A stretch of 64,000 nucleotides of DNA, taken from assembly GCF_900637665.1 (NCBI RefSeq), contig NZ_LR134386.1, positions 4,270,501 to 4,334,500 on the forward strand, given 5' to 3'. The translations under genes were made by a program, and so were the position numbers. Positions 44,633 through 53,757 of the stretch are shown one piece after another. This stretch comes from Chryseobacterium nakagawai (GTDB taxonomy: Bacteria; Bacteroidota; Bacteroidia; Flavobacteriales; Weeksellaceae). Below the pieces are notes generated by a model. It had not been told where the DNA came from. It saw nothing but the letters and a program-made list of their open reading frames with translations, and did not search any database. Every line of letters starts with the position of its first letter. Position 1 is the stretch's first letter.

Positions 44633-45648
44633 TATTTTACGCTGTCAATACGCATAAACTCTTCTGCTTTCTCCACCATGTCGATGCTTCCGCAGAAAAA
44701 CGGAATTCTCTGGTGAAGTTCTGTAGGTTCTACTTCCAGAATTCTTCTGAAACCATCTGTAGCTTTTCCACCTGCCTGCTCTGCAAGGAAAGCCATTGGA
44801 TTACACTCGTATAATAATCTTAATTTACCATTGGGAGCCTGAGAATAAGACGGATAAATATAAATTCCCCCTTTCAGCATATTTCTATGAAAATCAGCAA
44901 CCAGGGAACCAATATATCTGGAAGTATAAGGACGATCACCTTCTTCCATCTGGCAATATTTAAGGTAATTTTTTACTCCCTGAGGGAACTTAATATAATT
45001 TCCTTCGTTAATGGAATAAATCTTACCTGTTTTTGGGAAAGTCATGTTCGGGTGGGACAAATAGTAAGTTCCTAAAGAAGGGTCTAATGTAAATCCGTTC
45101 ACTCCATTTCCTGTTGTATAAACAATCATAGTAGAAGAACCATAGATTACATATCCTGCTGCGATCTGATTAACTCCTTTCTGCAAGAAATCTTCAAGCT
45201 GTACTGGGGTTCCTGGTTCGGTAACTCTTCTGTAAATTGAGAAAATGGTTCCTACAGAAACATTCACATCGATGTTTGAAGACCCATCCAAAGGATCAAT
45301 CAATACCACATATTTACTTAAATGGCCGTTTTCTCCACATTTAATATCAATGAAATCATCATTTTCCTCAGAAGCAATACCACAAACAACCTCTCTTTGA
45401 GACAAAGCTGTAATAAAAATTTCGTTTGCAATGACATCTAATTTCTGCTGTTCTTCCCCTTGAATATTCTGGTTTCCTGCAGCTCCTGTAATATCTACAA
45501 TTCCGGCTTTATTTACTTCTCTGTTAACCACTTTAGAAGCCAATCTTATTGCACTCAGAAGACGAGAAAATTCACCTGTTGAATACTGAAAATCGTCCTG
45601 TTTATCGATAAGAAATTCTCCTAAAGTCTGTAATGGTTGATTTGACAT
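44632..45648 (-). CDS. fbp: Class 1 fructose-1,6-bisphosphatase
   Basis: A 338-residue enzyme. [25 protein letters not shown] (metal-binding Glu pair), [25 protein letters not shown] (near residue 115, the DPxDGSxN metal signature) and [23 protein letters not shown] identify it. It removes the 1-phosphate in gluconeogenesis. It lies upstream of menC with overlapping stop/start codons, an unexpected pairing of carbon metabolism with menaquinone synthesis. Confidence 0.95.
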   Translation of the reverse strand: MSNQPLQTLGEFLIDKQDDFQYSTGEFSRLLSAIRLASKVVNREVNKAGIVDITGAAGNQNIQGEEQQKLDVIANEIFITALSQREVVCGIASEENDDFIDIKCGENGHLSKYVVLIDPLDGSSNIDVNVSVGTIFSIYRRVTEPGTPVQLEDFLQKGVNQIAAGYVIYGSSTMIVYTTGNGVNGFTLDPSLGTYYLSHPNMTFPKTGKIYSINEGNYIKFPQGVKNYLKYCQMEEGDRPYTSRYIGSLVADFHRNMLKGGIYIYPSYSQAPNGKLRLLYECNPMAFLAEQAGGKATDGFRRILEVEPTELHQRIPFFCGSIDMVEKAEEFMRIDSVK

Positions 45649-46239
45649 ATTTTACTTTTTACGTTTTCCCAAATTTCGGAAAATTTATTGCATTAAGAAA
45701 ATTAAATTACAAAAGAGATTAAACACTGTATATCAACACAATACAGACCAAATAAAACATAATAATAAATACAATCAATGATTCGCCTTCCCATTTCGTT
45801 ATCCCAAACCAATGAAAAATTCTGATTATCTATTTTTAATATAAAGCTTGAATAGAAAATGAAAAAAATATTATAATTGTAACCTTTTTTAAGCGAATTT
45901 TTAGGTTTTGGCTAAGGCAGTTGTTTTTTATTTTTCTATTAAATAAGCTAAAAGTTGTCTCTCCTGAAAATCAAAGGTTATGGATACAGATTTCTCTTTT
46001 TGAATTCCAAAAAATAAATATCAAATAAAAGTATGGAATAAATAAGATTCTTAATATAACTTAATCCCCTCTATTCCTGCATTCAACCGTTGCCAAATAT
46101 TTCATTCATGGGTATTTTAAGGAAATCTTAATTCTCCGTTATCATCAGCCTATTTCATATCTCGCTGTAAATTTATAATTTTGTCGTCCGTAAAAAACTC
46201 ATGTAATTTTTATCTAACAATTTTATTTTTAACAATTTA
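45649..46239 (+). promoter_or_regulatory. Intergenic region with divergent promoters for fbp and lysC
   Basis: 590 bases of AT-rich sequence with no ORF of note. At the right end TTTC (46153-46156), 19 bases, TAATTTTG (46176-46183) forms a promoter for the aspartate kinase gene. On the minus strand near the left end, TTTTG followed by a TAAATTTT box may serve fbp. Nothing else was recognised. Confidence 0.55.
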
Positions 46240-47478
46240 ATGAAAATTTTCAAGTTTGGTGGCGCGTCTGTGAAAGACGCCGACAGTGTGAAAAATGTGT
46301 CCATGGTTCTACAAAGCCAGGGATTTGCTAAATGTTTGCTGGTAATTTCAGCGATGGGCAAAACGACCAATGAGTTGGAAAAAGTTGTAGAACTTTATTT
46401 CAAGAAAGATAACTATCAAACTGAGATTGAAAAGATAAAACGAAAACACATCGAGATTGCGGACGGTCTGTTTCCTGAAAATCATGCGGTTTTTGCTGAA
46501 ATCAATCTCTTTTTTGACGATATTGATTCTTTCTTAAGAAGAAATAAATCACCTAATTATAACTTCGTGTATGATCAGGTAGTAAGCTGCGGAGAAATGA
46601 TTTCCACCAAAATCGTAAGTGAATATCTGAATGAGATTCAATTTACCAATCAATGGCTGGATGCAAGAGACTATGTTAAAACTGACAATTCCTACAGAGA
46701 AGGAACTGTAGACTGGGCAAAAACAGAAGAGTTTATTTCCAATTTAAATCCTGAGATCTGTTATGTAACACAAGGTTTTATTGGCTCTGATGACAATAAC
46801 TTTACTGTAACATTAGGAAGAGAAGGTTCTGACTACTCTGCTGCTATTTTTGCGTACTGCTTAAATGCTGATGCCATGACGATCTGGAAGGATGTACCGG
46901 GAGTGATGACCGGAGATCCAAGAAAATTTGATGATGTTTCTCTGCTTTCCAATATCTCTTATGAAGAAGCTATTGAAATGGCTTATTATGGAGCAAGTGT
47001 AATTCACCCGAAGACGTTACAGCCATTACAACAAAAAGATATTCCTTTTTATGTAAAATCTTTCGTAGATCCTACTAAAGAAGGAACTAAAGTAGGTGCT
47101 TCGGACAAGAATCAGCAAGAGGAATCTTATATTCTTAAAGAGAATCAGGATCTTTTAAAAATCTCTACCAGAGACTTTTCTTTCATTGCCGAAGACCACA
47201 TGAGCTTGATATTCGGATACTTATCCAAATATAAAATTAAAGTTTCCCTAATGCAGAATTCTGCCATATCCCTGGCATTATGTCTGGAAGATAAATTTAA
47301 TCACCTTGAAGAACTTAACGAAGAGCTTCAAAAAATTTTTAAAACCAAAGCAATTAAAAATGTATCTTTATTCACAGTAAGAAATGCGAAGATGGATCAC
47401 ATTGATAGATTTTACCACGAAAAAAATGTATTATTGGAACAAATTTCCAAGAATACACTTCAAATGGTAACACAATAA
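46240..47478 (+). CDS. lysC: Aspartate kinase
   Basis: A 412-residue monofunctional aspartokinase. The N-terminal KFGGASVKDADSVKNV carries the KFGG nucleotide motif. VTLGREGSDYSAAIFAYCLNADAMTIWKDVPGVMTGDPR (residues about 188-226) is the family signature. Two ACT-like regulatory parts occupy residues about 300-410. It makes aspartyl phosphate for lysine, methionine, threonine and diaminopimelate synthesis. It is followed 22 bases later by the OlsF-like gene. Confidence 0.92.
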   Translation: MKIFKFGGASVKDADSVKNVSMVLQSQGFAKCLLVISAMGKTTNELEKVVELYFKKDNYQTEIEKIKRKHIEIADGLFPENHAVFAEINLFFDDIDSFLRRNKSPNYNFVYDQVVSCGEMISTKIVSEYLNEIQFTNQWLDARDYVKTDNSYREGTVDWAKTEEFISNLNPEICYVTQGFIGSDDNNFTVTLGREGSDYSAAIFAYCLNADAMTIWKDVPGVMTGDPRKFDDVSLLSNISYEEAIEMAYYGASVIHPKTLQPLQQKDIPFYVKSFVDPTKEGTKVGASDKNQQEESYILKENQDLLKISTRDFSFIAEDHMSLIFGYLSKYKIKVSLMQNSAISLALCLEDKFNHLEELNEELQKIFKTKAIKNVSLFTVRNAKMDHIDRFYHEKNVLLEQISKNTLQMVTQ

Positions 47479-47500
47479 TATTAATTGCGACTAAACACAC

Positions 47501-49342
47501 ATGAGTTTAATTTCGAAAAACGATCTGATCAAAGCTTCCGGCTTAAGTAAAATCGGGTTCCTTAAGAACCCGGTAGCATCTGCTGTGATGAGCATTGCTA
47601 AAATAAATGAAGTAAATAGACTATACGATAAACTAAAAGATAAGGAAGGCAAAGACTTTTTCGACTCATTTGTAAGAGAAAGAAACCTAAGCTATGTAGC
47701 TTTTGAAGAGGATCTGGCAAAAATTCCAAAAACGGGACCATTTGTTTTGGTTTCCAATCACCCGCTGGGTGCTATTGACGGAATTCTAATGTGCAAGATC
47801 TTATCGGAGGTTCGTCCCGATTTTAAGGTAATGGGAAATTTCCTTTTGGAAAAGATCAAGCCTATGGAACCGTACGTAATCTCAGTGAACCCTTTTGAAA
47901 ACAGAAAAGAAGCTTACAGCAGTTCTTCTGGAATGCGTGAAACACTCAAGCACTTACAGAATGGAGGCTGTGTAGGCATTTTTCCGGCAGGAGAAGTTTC
48001 TAACAAAAACAATCCTTATGGAGAAATTTTAGATAAAGAATGGGAAAAAACGGCACTAAAGCTTATCAGAATGTCTAAAGTGCCCGTTGTTCCTATGTAT
48101 TTCCATGCAAAAAACAGCCGCCTTTTTTATCAGGTAGCTAAACTTCACCCAAGTTTACAAACGCTTATGCTTCCTGCAGAAATGATGAATGATAGAGAGA
48201 AACCTATCAGAATCAGGATTGGAAAACCAATCTCTGTAAAAGCAATGGATGAGATGGAAACGATTGAGGAACTGGGAGAATTTCTAAAACGTAAGGTTTA
48301 TATGATGAAATCGTACTACGAAAAAAGAAAATCTCTGGCCCAAAGCATCAATCTTCAAAACCTTTCTGTAAAATTCCCTTTATTGAAAGAGGAAAATATT
48401 GTTCAGAACATTATTGATGAAACTCCTATAGAAGATATCGTAAAAGATGTTGATAAACTGAGAGGGACAGAAAAAATGCTGTTCAGCAACGGAAACTACG
48501 AAATTTACTTTACCACCTACGAAGAAATTCCTTCAATTATGAGGGAGATTGGACGCCAGAGAGAATTAACTTTCCGTGCGGTAGGAGAAGGAAGTAATCT
48601 TCCATTTGACCTTGATGAGTATGACAAACATTACCATCATCTGTTCCTCTGGGATAATGGTGAGAAAAAACTGGCCGGAGCCTACAGAATGGCATTAGGC
48701 AGGGAGGTAATGAAAAAATACGGTATCAAAGGTTTTTATACAAGCTCTTTATTTGAATTTGAGCAGGACATTCACCCTTTTTTTAAAAAGGTAATTGAAA
48801 TGGGCCGTGCTTACATCTGTCAGGAATATCAGCAGAAACCGCTTCCACTTTTCCTTTTATGGAGAGGAATTGTACATGTTTGTCTGAGAAATCCTGATCA
48901 TAAATTCTTAATGGGAGGAGTCAGTATCTCGAATAAGTTTTCTGAATTCTCCAAATCTCTGATGATTGAGTTTATGCGTTCCAATTATTTTGATTCCGCA
49001 GTGGCTCAGTATATCACTCCAAGAAATGAGTATAAGGTAAAGCTTCGAGACAGAGACAAAAGTCTTTTCTTTGACGAAATGGAATCGGATCTTAACAAAT
49101 TGGATAAGATTATTGACGACCTGGAACCTGAATTAAGATTACCCGTTTTGATTAAAAAATATATCAAACAGAATGCTAAAGTAATTGCATTTAATGTTGA
49201 TCCGAACTTTAACGATGCTATTGACGGATTGATGTATATTAGAATCAGTGATCTTCCTGAAAGTACGATAAAACCTGTACTGGAAGAAATGAGTGAACAA
49301 ATCAGAAAGGAGCAGGAAAATAATCCAACTGATAATCAATAA
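47501..49342 (+). CDS. Two-domain acyltransferase, OlsF-like (ornithine lipid synthesis)
   Basis: A 613-residue fusion. Residues about 30-285 form a PlsC-type domain with SNHPLGAIDG (near residue 86, NHx4D) and FPAGEVSNKN (near 161). Residues about 320-560 form a GNAT/OlsB-like domain (IMREIGRQRELTFRAVGEGSN..., FLMGGVSISNKFSEFSKSLMIEFM). OlsF of Serratia and Flavobacterium has this O-acyl plus N-acyl layout and makes ornithine lipids from ornithine and acyl-ACP. The aspartate kinase gene is adjacent but not obviously related. Assignment to OlsF is by architecture; related hemolysin-like acyltransferases remain possible. Confidence 0.75.
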   Translation: MSLISKNDLIKASGLSKIGFLKNPVASAVMSIAKINEVNRLYDKLKDKEGKDFFDSFVRERNLSYVAFEEDLAKIPKTGPFVLVSNHPLGAIDGILMCKILSEVRPDFKVMGNFLLEKIKPMEPYVISVNPFENRKEAYSSSSGMRETLKHLQNGGCVGIFPAGEVSNKNNPYGEILDKEWEKTALKLIRMSKVPVVPMYFHAKNSRLFYQVAKLHPSLQTLMLPAEMMNDREKPIRIRIGKPISVKAMDEMETIEELGEFLKRKVYMMKSYYEKRKSLAQSINLQNLSVKFPLLKEENIVQNIIDETPIEDIVKDVDKLRGTEKMLFSNGNYEIYFTTYEEIPSIMREIGRQRELTFRAVGEGSNLPFDLDEYDKHYHHLFLWDNGEKKLAGAYRMALGREVMKKYGIKGFYTSSLFEFEQDIHPFFKKVIEMGRAYICQEYQQKPLPLFLLWRGIVHVCLRNPDHKFLMGGVSISNKFSEFSKSLMIEFMRSNYFDSAVAQYITPRNEYKVKLRDRDKSLFFDEMESDLNKLDKIIDDLEPELRLPVLIKKYIKQNAKVIAFNVDPNFNDAIDGLMYIRISDLPESTIKPVLEEMSEQIRKEQENNPTDNQ

Positions 49343-49377
49343 GTTTTTAGTTTTAATTAAAAAAAGCACGATGAATA

Positions 49378-49409
49378 CTTGCTTTGTATACTAAAACTTA
49401 CTACTTTTG
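49378..49409 (+). promoter_or_regulatory. Promoter of tRNA-Phe copy 1
   Basis: CTTG (49378-49381), 20 bases, TACTTTTG (49402-49409), the same layout as the other two copies. Confidence 0.8.
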
Positions 49410-49451
49410 CATCACTTTAAAACAACGAAGTAAGTCAATCAAAAATATAAT

Positions 49452-49524
49452 GGTTTCTTAGCTCAGTTGGTAGAGCAATGGATTGAAAATCCATGTGTCC
49501 CTGGTTCGATTCCTGGAGAAACCA
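49452..49524 (+). tRNA. tRNA-Phe (GAA), copy 1
   Basis: 73 bases fold as a cloverleaf: acceptor GGTTTCT/AGAAACC, anticodon stem ATGGA/TCCAT with loop TTGAAAA (anticodon GAA), T arm with GGTTCGATTC. The 3' CCA is not encoded. It is identical in sequence to the copies at 49895 and 51992. Confidence 0.97.
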
Positions 49525-49528
49525 CTTT

Positions 49529-49557
49529 AAAACCTCTGATTAGTCAGAGGTTTTTTT
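49529..49557 (+). terminator. Terminator of tRNA-Phe copy 1
   Basis: AAAACCTCTGA pairs with TCAGAGGTTTT across a four-base loop, then a T-run. Confidence 0.9.
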
Positions 49558-49824
49558 GTTTTCTTATTTGTCTACAAATTATATATCTGCTTAAGGTTAC
49601 TAATTTATATTGTAGCATTTTCTTCTTCTGTTAATCTTTTAACAGCATTTCTATCGACTATAACAGCCTTGCACCTTGGATAATGACTTTATTATTTTTA
49701 GGTTCTTTTTGTAGGAATAAATAAACCTTTATCAGGCAAATGAATAAGAGATTTCGGTTGGAATGATTTAGAAAACAATTCTGAAGGTTACAATATTAAA
49801 TAAAAACAAAAAAAAGTATTAAAA
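49558..49824. other. Spacer with decayed coding remnants between tRNA-Phe copies 1 and 2
   Basis: On the plus strand, about 49700-49803 reads GINKPLSGK, a stop, then IRDFGWNDLENNSEGYNIK and a stop, as though TGG had mutated to TGA. On the minus strand, about 49610-49690 reads PRCKAVIVDRNAVKRLTEEE and a stop after upstream stops. These look like broken fragments of old genes; neither family was recognised. Confidence 0.3.
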
Positions 49825-49856
49825 CTTGCATAGTATTACAAAATAGTATATTTTTG
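49825..49856 (+). promoter_or_regulatory. Promoter of tRNA-Phe copy 2
   Basis: CTTG (49825-49828), 20 bases, TATTTTTG (49849-49856). Confidence 0.8.
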
Positions 49857-49894
49857 CACCACTTTAAAAACGACAAAGTAAATCAAAATATAAT

Positions 49895-49967
49895 GGTTTC
49901 TTAGCTCAGTTGGTAGAGCAATGGATTGAAAATCCATGTGTCCCTGGTTCGATTCCTGGAGAAACCA
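49895..49967 (+). tRNA. tRNA-Phe (GAA), copy 2
   Basis: Identical in sequence to copy 1, with anticodon GAA in loop TTGAAAA. Followed by its own terminator. Confidence 0.97.
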
Positions 49968-49971
49968 CTTG

Positions 49972-50007
49972 AAAAGCCTCTGATTATTCAGAGGCTTTTT
50001 ATTTTTT
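49972..50007 (+). terminator. Terminator of tRNA-Phe copy 2
   Basis: AAAAGCCTCTGA (49972-49983) pairs with TCAGAGGCTTTT (49988-49999), followed by T-rich sequence. Confidence 0.9.
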
Positions 50008-50055
50008 TGTATTGTGATTTTCTAAAGTTTTTAAAGAGATAGGCATATGTTGAGC

Positions 50056-51051
50056 CTAATCAATATTATTTTCTTTTAATTGGTATACTCCGAATACAAA
50101 ATCACTTAGATTTGATTTCAGGAACTCATCCTCTAATTGGAAAATTTCCTGTAGTATTTTTTGTTTTTCTGAGTCTGGCATCTCATTTCCTACAAAATGA
50201 TGAGCAATGTCTTTAAATACACTTTGAAGTAGATTATTTCCTACTGCTTTTTCATCAACAATGTCAAAATATTTATGAATAGCAGGAATGATACTTTCAG
50301 AATCTACACATTCGGAAGGATCTGCTATGATCATCCTTAAGACTCCACTTCCATAATAATGGTTTTTGTAAAGATTGGTCTTATATATCTTTCTATATTG
50401 TTTAGGAATGATCTCTAATGCCTTATTGATATAATGAATTTGTTCTTTTGAATATTGAAGTCTGCTTTTTCCAACAAATTCATTAATAACTAAATGACCT
50501 GTAGGTTTTAAACTTTTTATGACTACGTCTTTTAAAAATTGAAAAATATGTTCAAAATGATGCAAAGAAGCGTGAAAAAATACCATATCATACTTTCCAG
50601 GTTCGAAATCATAGGTCATGATGTTTTCTGCATAGAAAGAAATATTATGAAGGTTTTTGTCTTTTGCAATATCATTAGCAGTAGACAGAAGTTTATCTGA
50701 GAAGTCAAAACAGTCTATTTGCCAGTGAGGATTAAGCTCTGCTAGAAGGAGCTCATGACTACAAACTCCAGAACCCAATGCCAGAACTTTTACTTCTGCA
50801 GAATCTCTAAAATAATTTCTGCTGAGATATTCTTCATATGTAGTATTGGGATCACCCGTAACCAACTGATTCCATCTTAACCGAACTTCAGGAATGCACC
50901 AAAAATTAGATGTTTCAATTTCTTTTTCATTAAAAGCACTTTTCGTTCTTTGATAAGAATCTATTTTTAGTTTGGAAAAAAGAAAGGGTAATCCTCTTTG
51001 ATGAAATTTAATAAAAATATCTCTGGTATCTTCTAATGTTACAAGGCGCAT
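50056..51051 (-). CDS. Class I SAM-dependent methyltransferase
   Basis: A 331-residue protein. The SAM-binding motif I is VKVLALGSGVCSHELLLAELNP (residues about 93-114), motif II is the acidic IDCFDFSD, and KYDMVFFHASLHHFEHIFQFLKDV gives the post-motif strand with HASLHH typical of small-molecule or lipid methyltransferases. A C-terminal helical extension covers residues about 230-331. It lies between tRNA-Phe copies 2 and 3 in the opposite direction. The substrate is unknown. Confidence 0.8.
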   Translation of the reverse strand: MRLVTLEDTRDIFIKFHQRGLPFLFSKLKIDSYQRTKSAFNEKEIETSNFWCIPEVRLRWNQLVTGDPNTTYEEYLSRNYFRDSAEVKVLALGSGVCSHELLLAELNPHWQIDCFDFSDKLLSTANDIAKDKNLHNISFYAENIMTYDFEPGKYDMVFFHASLHHFEHIFQFLKDVVIKSLKPTGHLVINEFVGKSRLQYSKEQIHYINKALEIIPKQYRKIYKTNLYKNHYYGSGVLRMIIADPSECVDSESIIPAIHKYFDIVDEKAVGNNLLQSVFKDIAHHFVGNEMPDSEKQKILQEIFQLEDEFLKSNLSDFVFGVYQLKENNID

Positions 51052-51327
51052 TACTAATTTTTATCTTCGCAAGTTAATTAAAAAACAAAGAATGAAAAAA
51101 TATTCTTTCTCACACATATGATCTGGATTCGTCTATTATTCATTAAAAAAAGTAATACAATTCAACAGGGATGAAAGCTGGGTCTGCATCTGAATGATTC
51201 TGATTTTTTTGTTAACTTTCTATTCAAAAACTTTTTACATTTGAAAAACACAATCAATAAATGATCTATTATTTTAAAATTAGATATAGAACATTTATTG
51301 CCCGTCGCTTTTTAATCCAAAATAGTT

Positions 51328-51789
51328 ATGAAAAATTTACTCCTCTTTCTTTTATTATCTCCATTCTGGTGTATAGCACAATTGAATTATAAAGACCTTT
51401 CTTTTTTGGCCAGTAACAAAATTGATAAAAATATCGAATACATAAAAAATAAAGGCTATATTTTCAGGCAGGAAAGAACAATAGGCGATGGCACAAAACA
51501 AGTTTACTATGAAAAAGGAAAGCTGAGCCGCACCATGGTTGTAATGCGGATATTAGATAATCAAAGTGTTGTTATATCTTATGTTCCTGAAGACAAAAAT
51601 AATTTTGAAAATATACAGAACGAAATCCATACAACAGGGCTTAATCTGGAAGGCTCAACCTCAAGTGACAAAGATGTCTGTTCTTCTTACCAATCAAAAG
51701 AATATTTTGCTAAACTTTGTGTAGTAAAATTTCCTGGAGCTTCTGAAACATCTTACAACATTACTTTTTACAGAAAAGATATTCAGTAA
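51328..51789 (+). CDS. Small secreted protein, unknown
   Basis: A 153-residue protein with a signal peptide (LLLFLLLSPFWCIAQ) and a beta-rich body. Segments DLSFLASNKIDKNIEYIKNKGYIFRQERT and YYEKGKLSRTMVVMRI are regular alternating strands; Cys at DVCSSY and KLCVVKF could pair. No known family was recognised. It probably faces the periplasm. The 276 bases before it contain no other feature I can support. Confidence 0.6.
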   Translation: MKNLLLFLLLSPFWCIAQLNYKDLSFLASNKIDKNIEYIKNKGYIFRQERTIGDGTKQVYYEKGKLSRTMVVMRILDNQSVVISYVPEDKNNFENIQNEIHTTGLNLEGSTSSDKDVCSSYQSKEYFAKLCVVKFPGASETSYNITFYRKDIQ

Positions 51790-51918
51790 AACAATCCATA
51801 TAATAGATAAGGTATTATTTTTACGATTAAAGTACATTTAACAAGTCACTGATGAGCAAGCTCTTGGAATTAAAAACAGATAAATACAGTATTTTCCAAG
51901 AAAAAATACCCAGAAAAA

Positions 51919-51950
51919 CTTGCGTGATATTACAAAATGTTATACTTTTG
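51919..51950 (+). promoter_or_regulatory. Promoter of tRNA-Phe copy 3
   Basis: CTTG (51919-51922), 20 bases, TACTTTTG (51943-51950). Confidence 0.8.
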
Positions 51951-51991
51951 CAACACTTTAAAACAACGAAGTAAGTCAATACTAAATATAT

Positions 51992-52064
51992 GGTTTCTTA
52001 GCTCAGTTGGTAGAGCAATGGATTGAAAATCCATGTGTCCCTGGTTCGATTCCTGGAGAAACCA
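51992..52064 (+). tRNA. tRNA-Phe (GAA), copy 3
   Basis: Identical to copies 1 and 2. Its leader, including the words ACTTTAAAACAACGAAGTAA and GTCAAT, is nearly the same as that of copy 1, so the duplicated block includes the promoter region. Confidence 0.97.
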
Positions 52065-52068
52065 CTTT

Positions 52069-52097
52069 AAAGCCTCTGATCATTCAGAGGTTTTTTT
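52069..52097 (+). terminator. Terminator of tRNA-Phe copy 3
   Basis: CCTCTGA (52073-52079) pairs with TCAGAGG (52084-52090), then seven T's. Confidence 0.9.
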
Positions 52098-52132
52098 GTT
52101 TTTATATAATCTAGATTTTTGATCAACAATAA

Positions 52133-52159
52133 ACTCCCTCAAATTAAATTTGAGGGAGT
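52133..52159 (-). terminator. Hairpin at the end of the fibre operon
   Basis: Perfect 12-base arms ACTCCCTCAAAT (52133-52144) and ATTTGAGGGAGT (52148-52159) with a TAA loop. It lies 30 bases past the last fibre gene's stop (minus strand) and opposes the tRNA terminator. Confidence 0.7.
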
Positions 52160-52189
52160 CCTTATATTGAAAAGTTATATTGAATCGTA

Positions 52190-53755
52190 TTATTTTTTAA
52201 TAATAGCTTTCAGGTGTTCTATTTCTTTATTCTGAGAAATGACATAAAGTGTTAATTCTTCAATCTTCTGAAGTAATTTCATTTGAAAATCACCCAGATT
52301 AACACCGTCTTTTACAATAGCTTCTCCGGAAGGAATTTCCGGAAGGTGTTTATTTTCTCGTACAAAAGATTCCAATTCCTGAATTGTTGGCATTTGATAC
52401 TCTGGTCTGATAGAAGATTGTCCGTCAAAATATTTTTGAAAGACATAATCAGCAGGGACATTCATATCCACAACAATATCCTCAGCGTGGATTTTCCCTT
52501 TTACCGTAAGCTTCTGATCCGGATTCTTTGTTCCAATTCCTACATTACCGTTTGGAGTAATTCTCATAAATTCATTCATAGCAACTGGTGAATTTATACT
52601 TGTTTGTGCATTGGCACTTCCCAAAAATTTCACTCCTTCATTCCCTACAGTAATAGCTGTTTTATAATTGGAAAATGAAGCATTACTTGATACCCATCCA
52701 TACGCTGTGGAAGGCGATGCCTTGGCTCCATAACTCATATATGTTTCTGCACCACTTCTTAATGATCCCCAGTTATTAAATGAACCATTTTCGTATCGTA
52801 TAGCTAAAGCATTCACTCCTTCTGTTGCAGATTTGCTTCCTGATAATATTTCTCCTACCACATCTAGTTTTGTTGCAGGAGCCTCGGTTCCTATCCCTAC
52901 ATTTCCCTTAAGAAAAACACGATCATCTCCCACGAAAAATTTAGCAATACTTCCACCATATTTTCCCACAAAATAGTGATCAATTTGGCTATTAGTACCT
53001 AATGCACCAAAACCTCCCAAATGTTGTGTATTATCTGGAGATACAAAGTTATATCCTCTGGACCACTGGGTAGTATATCCCACAATTCCCACACCGCTTA
53101 CAACGCTAGACCCTGCATTAAGTAAAATTCGTCCCTGAATATCTAATGGAGCTAGAGGCTTCTTGGTTCCTATTCCTACATTATCATTGTAGTTAACATA
53201 GTGTTTATTTTGTCCGGTAAGAACATTGGTATAAATGTCAGATAATACTGCTTTATCAATTACAGCAGTTGAATTAGAATGCTGCATTAGTCTGATAGCA
53301 TATGAATTTCCGGATTGGCGTGTATGATAGATTGTTAATTTATACTGCCCTATACTGCTATCCCATAGGATATCTCCCAGATAAATATGATCTGTGATAG
53401 GCCCCGATGCTTCTATAATCCTCGATAAAGGCTGATACCATATACCACCATTAGGGTTAGCTCCGATGATAATTTGTTTTTTGATAACACCTACCGTATT
53501 TTCATTATTCCATGCTCCTACAACTTGTACTTCTATATTTCCTTGTATTGTATTTCCCAACAAAATATCTACCGCTAAATTGCTTTCCAGATTTGGAAAT
53601 CTAACTGATAGATCTTTATATTTAAAATTACTGGGAAATGATGTAGGATCATCCAGATGTAAATAACTATCCAAAAGATCTCCAAACTGATTTTCTGTAG
53701 GTCTTTTTCCTGCTTTAAAGTAGTTTTTTAATTCTGTAATTTTTTTTTTTGCCAT
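52190..53755 (-). CDS. Tail-fibre-like protein 4 (last of array)
   Basis: 521 residues, laid out as the other three paralogues. The N-terminus has Lys-rich MAKKKITELKNYFKAGKRP and then QFGDLLDSYLHLDD. A beta domain covers residues about 45-190, then NVGIGTKKP/NVGIGTEAP/NVGIGTKNP repeats (each followed by LDI/LDV-type strands), and the C-terminal block has HLPEIPSGEAI and LLQKIEELTLYVISQNKEIE, a coiled coil found on many Bacteroidota fibre and surface proteins. Such proteins trimerise as fibres; N-terminal attachment and distal binding are inferred. It is the most diverged at its C-terminus. Confidence 0.8.
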   Translation of the reverse strand: MAKKKITELKNYFKAGKRPTENQFGDLLDSYLHLDDPTSFPSNFKYKDLSVRFPNLESNLAVDILLGNTIQGNIEVQVVGAWNNENTVGVIKKQIIIGANPNGGIWYQPLSRIIEASGPITDHIYLGDILWDSSIGQYKLTIYHTRQSGNSYAIRLMQHSNSTAVIDKAVLSDIYTNVLTGQNKHYVNYNDNVGIGTKKPLAPLDIQGRILLNAGSSVVSGVGIVGYTTQWSRGYNFVSPDNTQHLGGFGALGTNSQIDHYFVGKYGGSIAKFFVGDDRVFLKGNVGIGTEAPATKLDVVGEILSGSKSATEGVNALAIRYENGSFNNWGSLRSGAETYMSYGAKASPSTAYGWVSSNASFSNYKTAITVGNEGVKFLGSANAQTSINSPVAMNEFMRITPNGNVGIGTKNPDQKLTVKGKIHAEDIVVDMNVPADYVFQKYFDGQSSIRPEYQMPTIQELESFVRENKHLPEIPSGEAIVKDGVNLGDFQMKLLQKIEELTLYVISQNKEIEHLKAIIKK

Positions 53756-53757
53756 GA

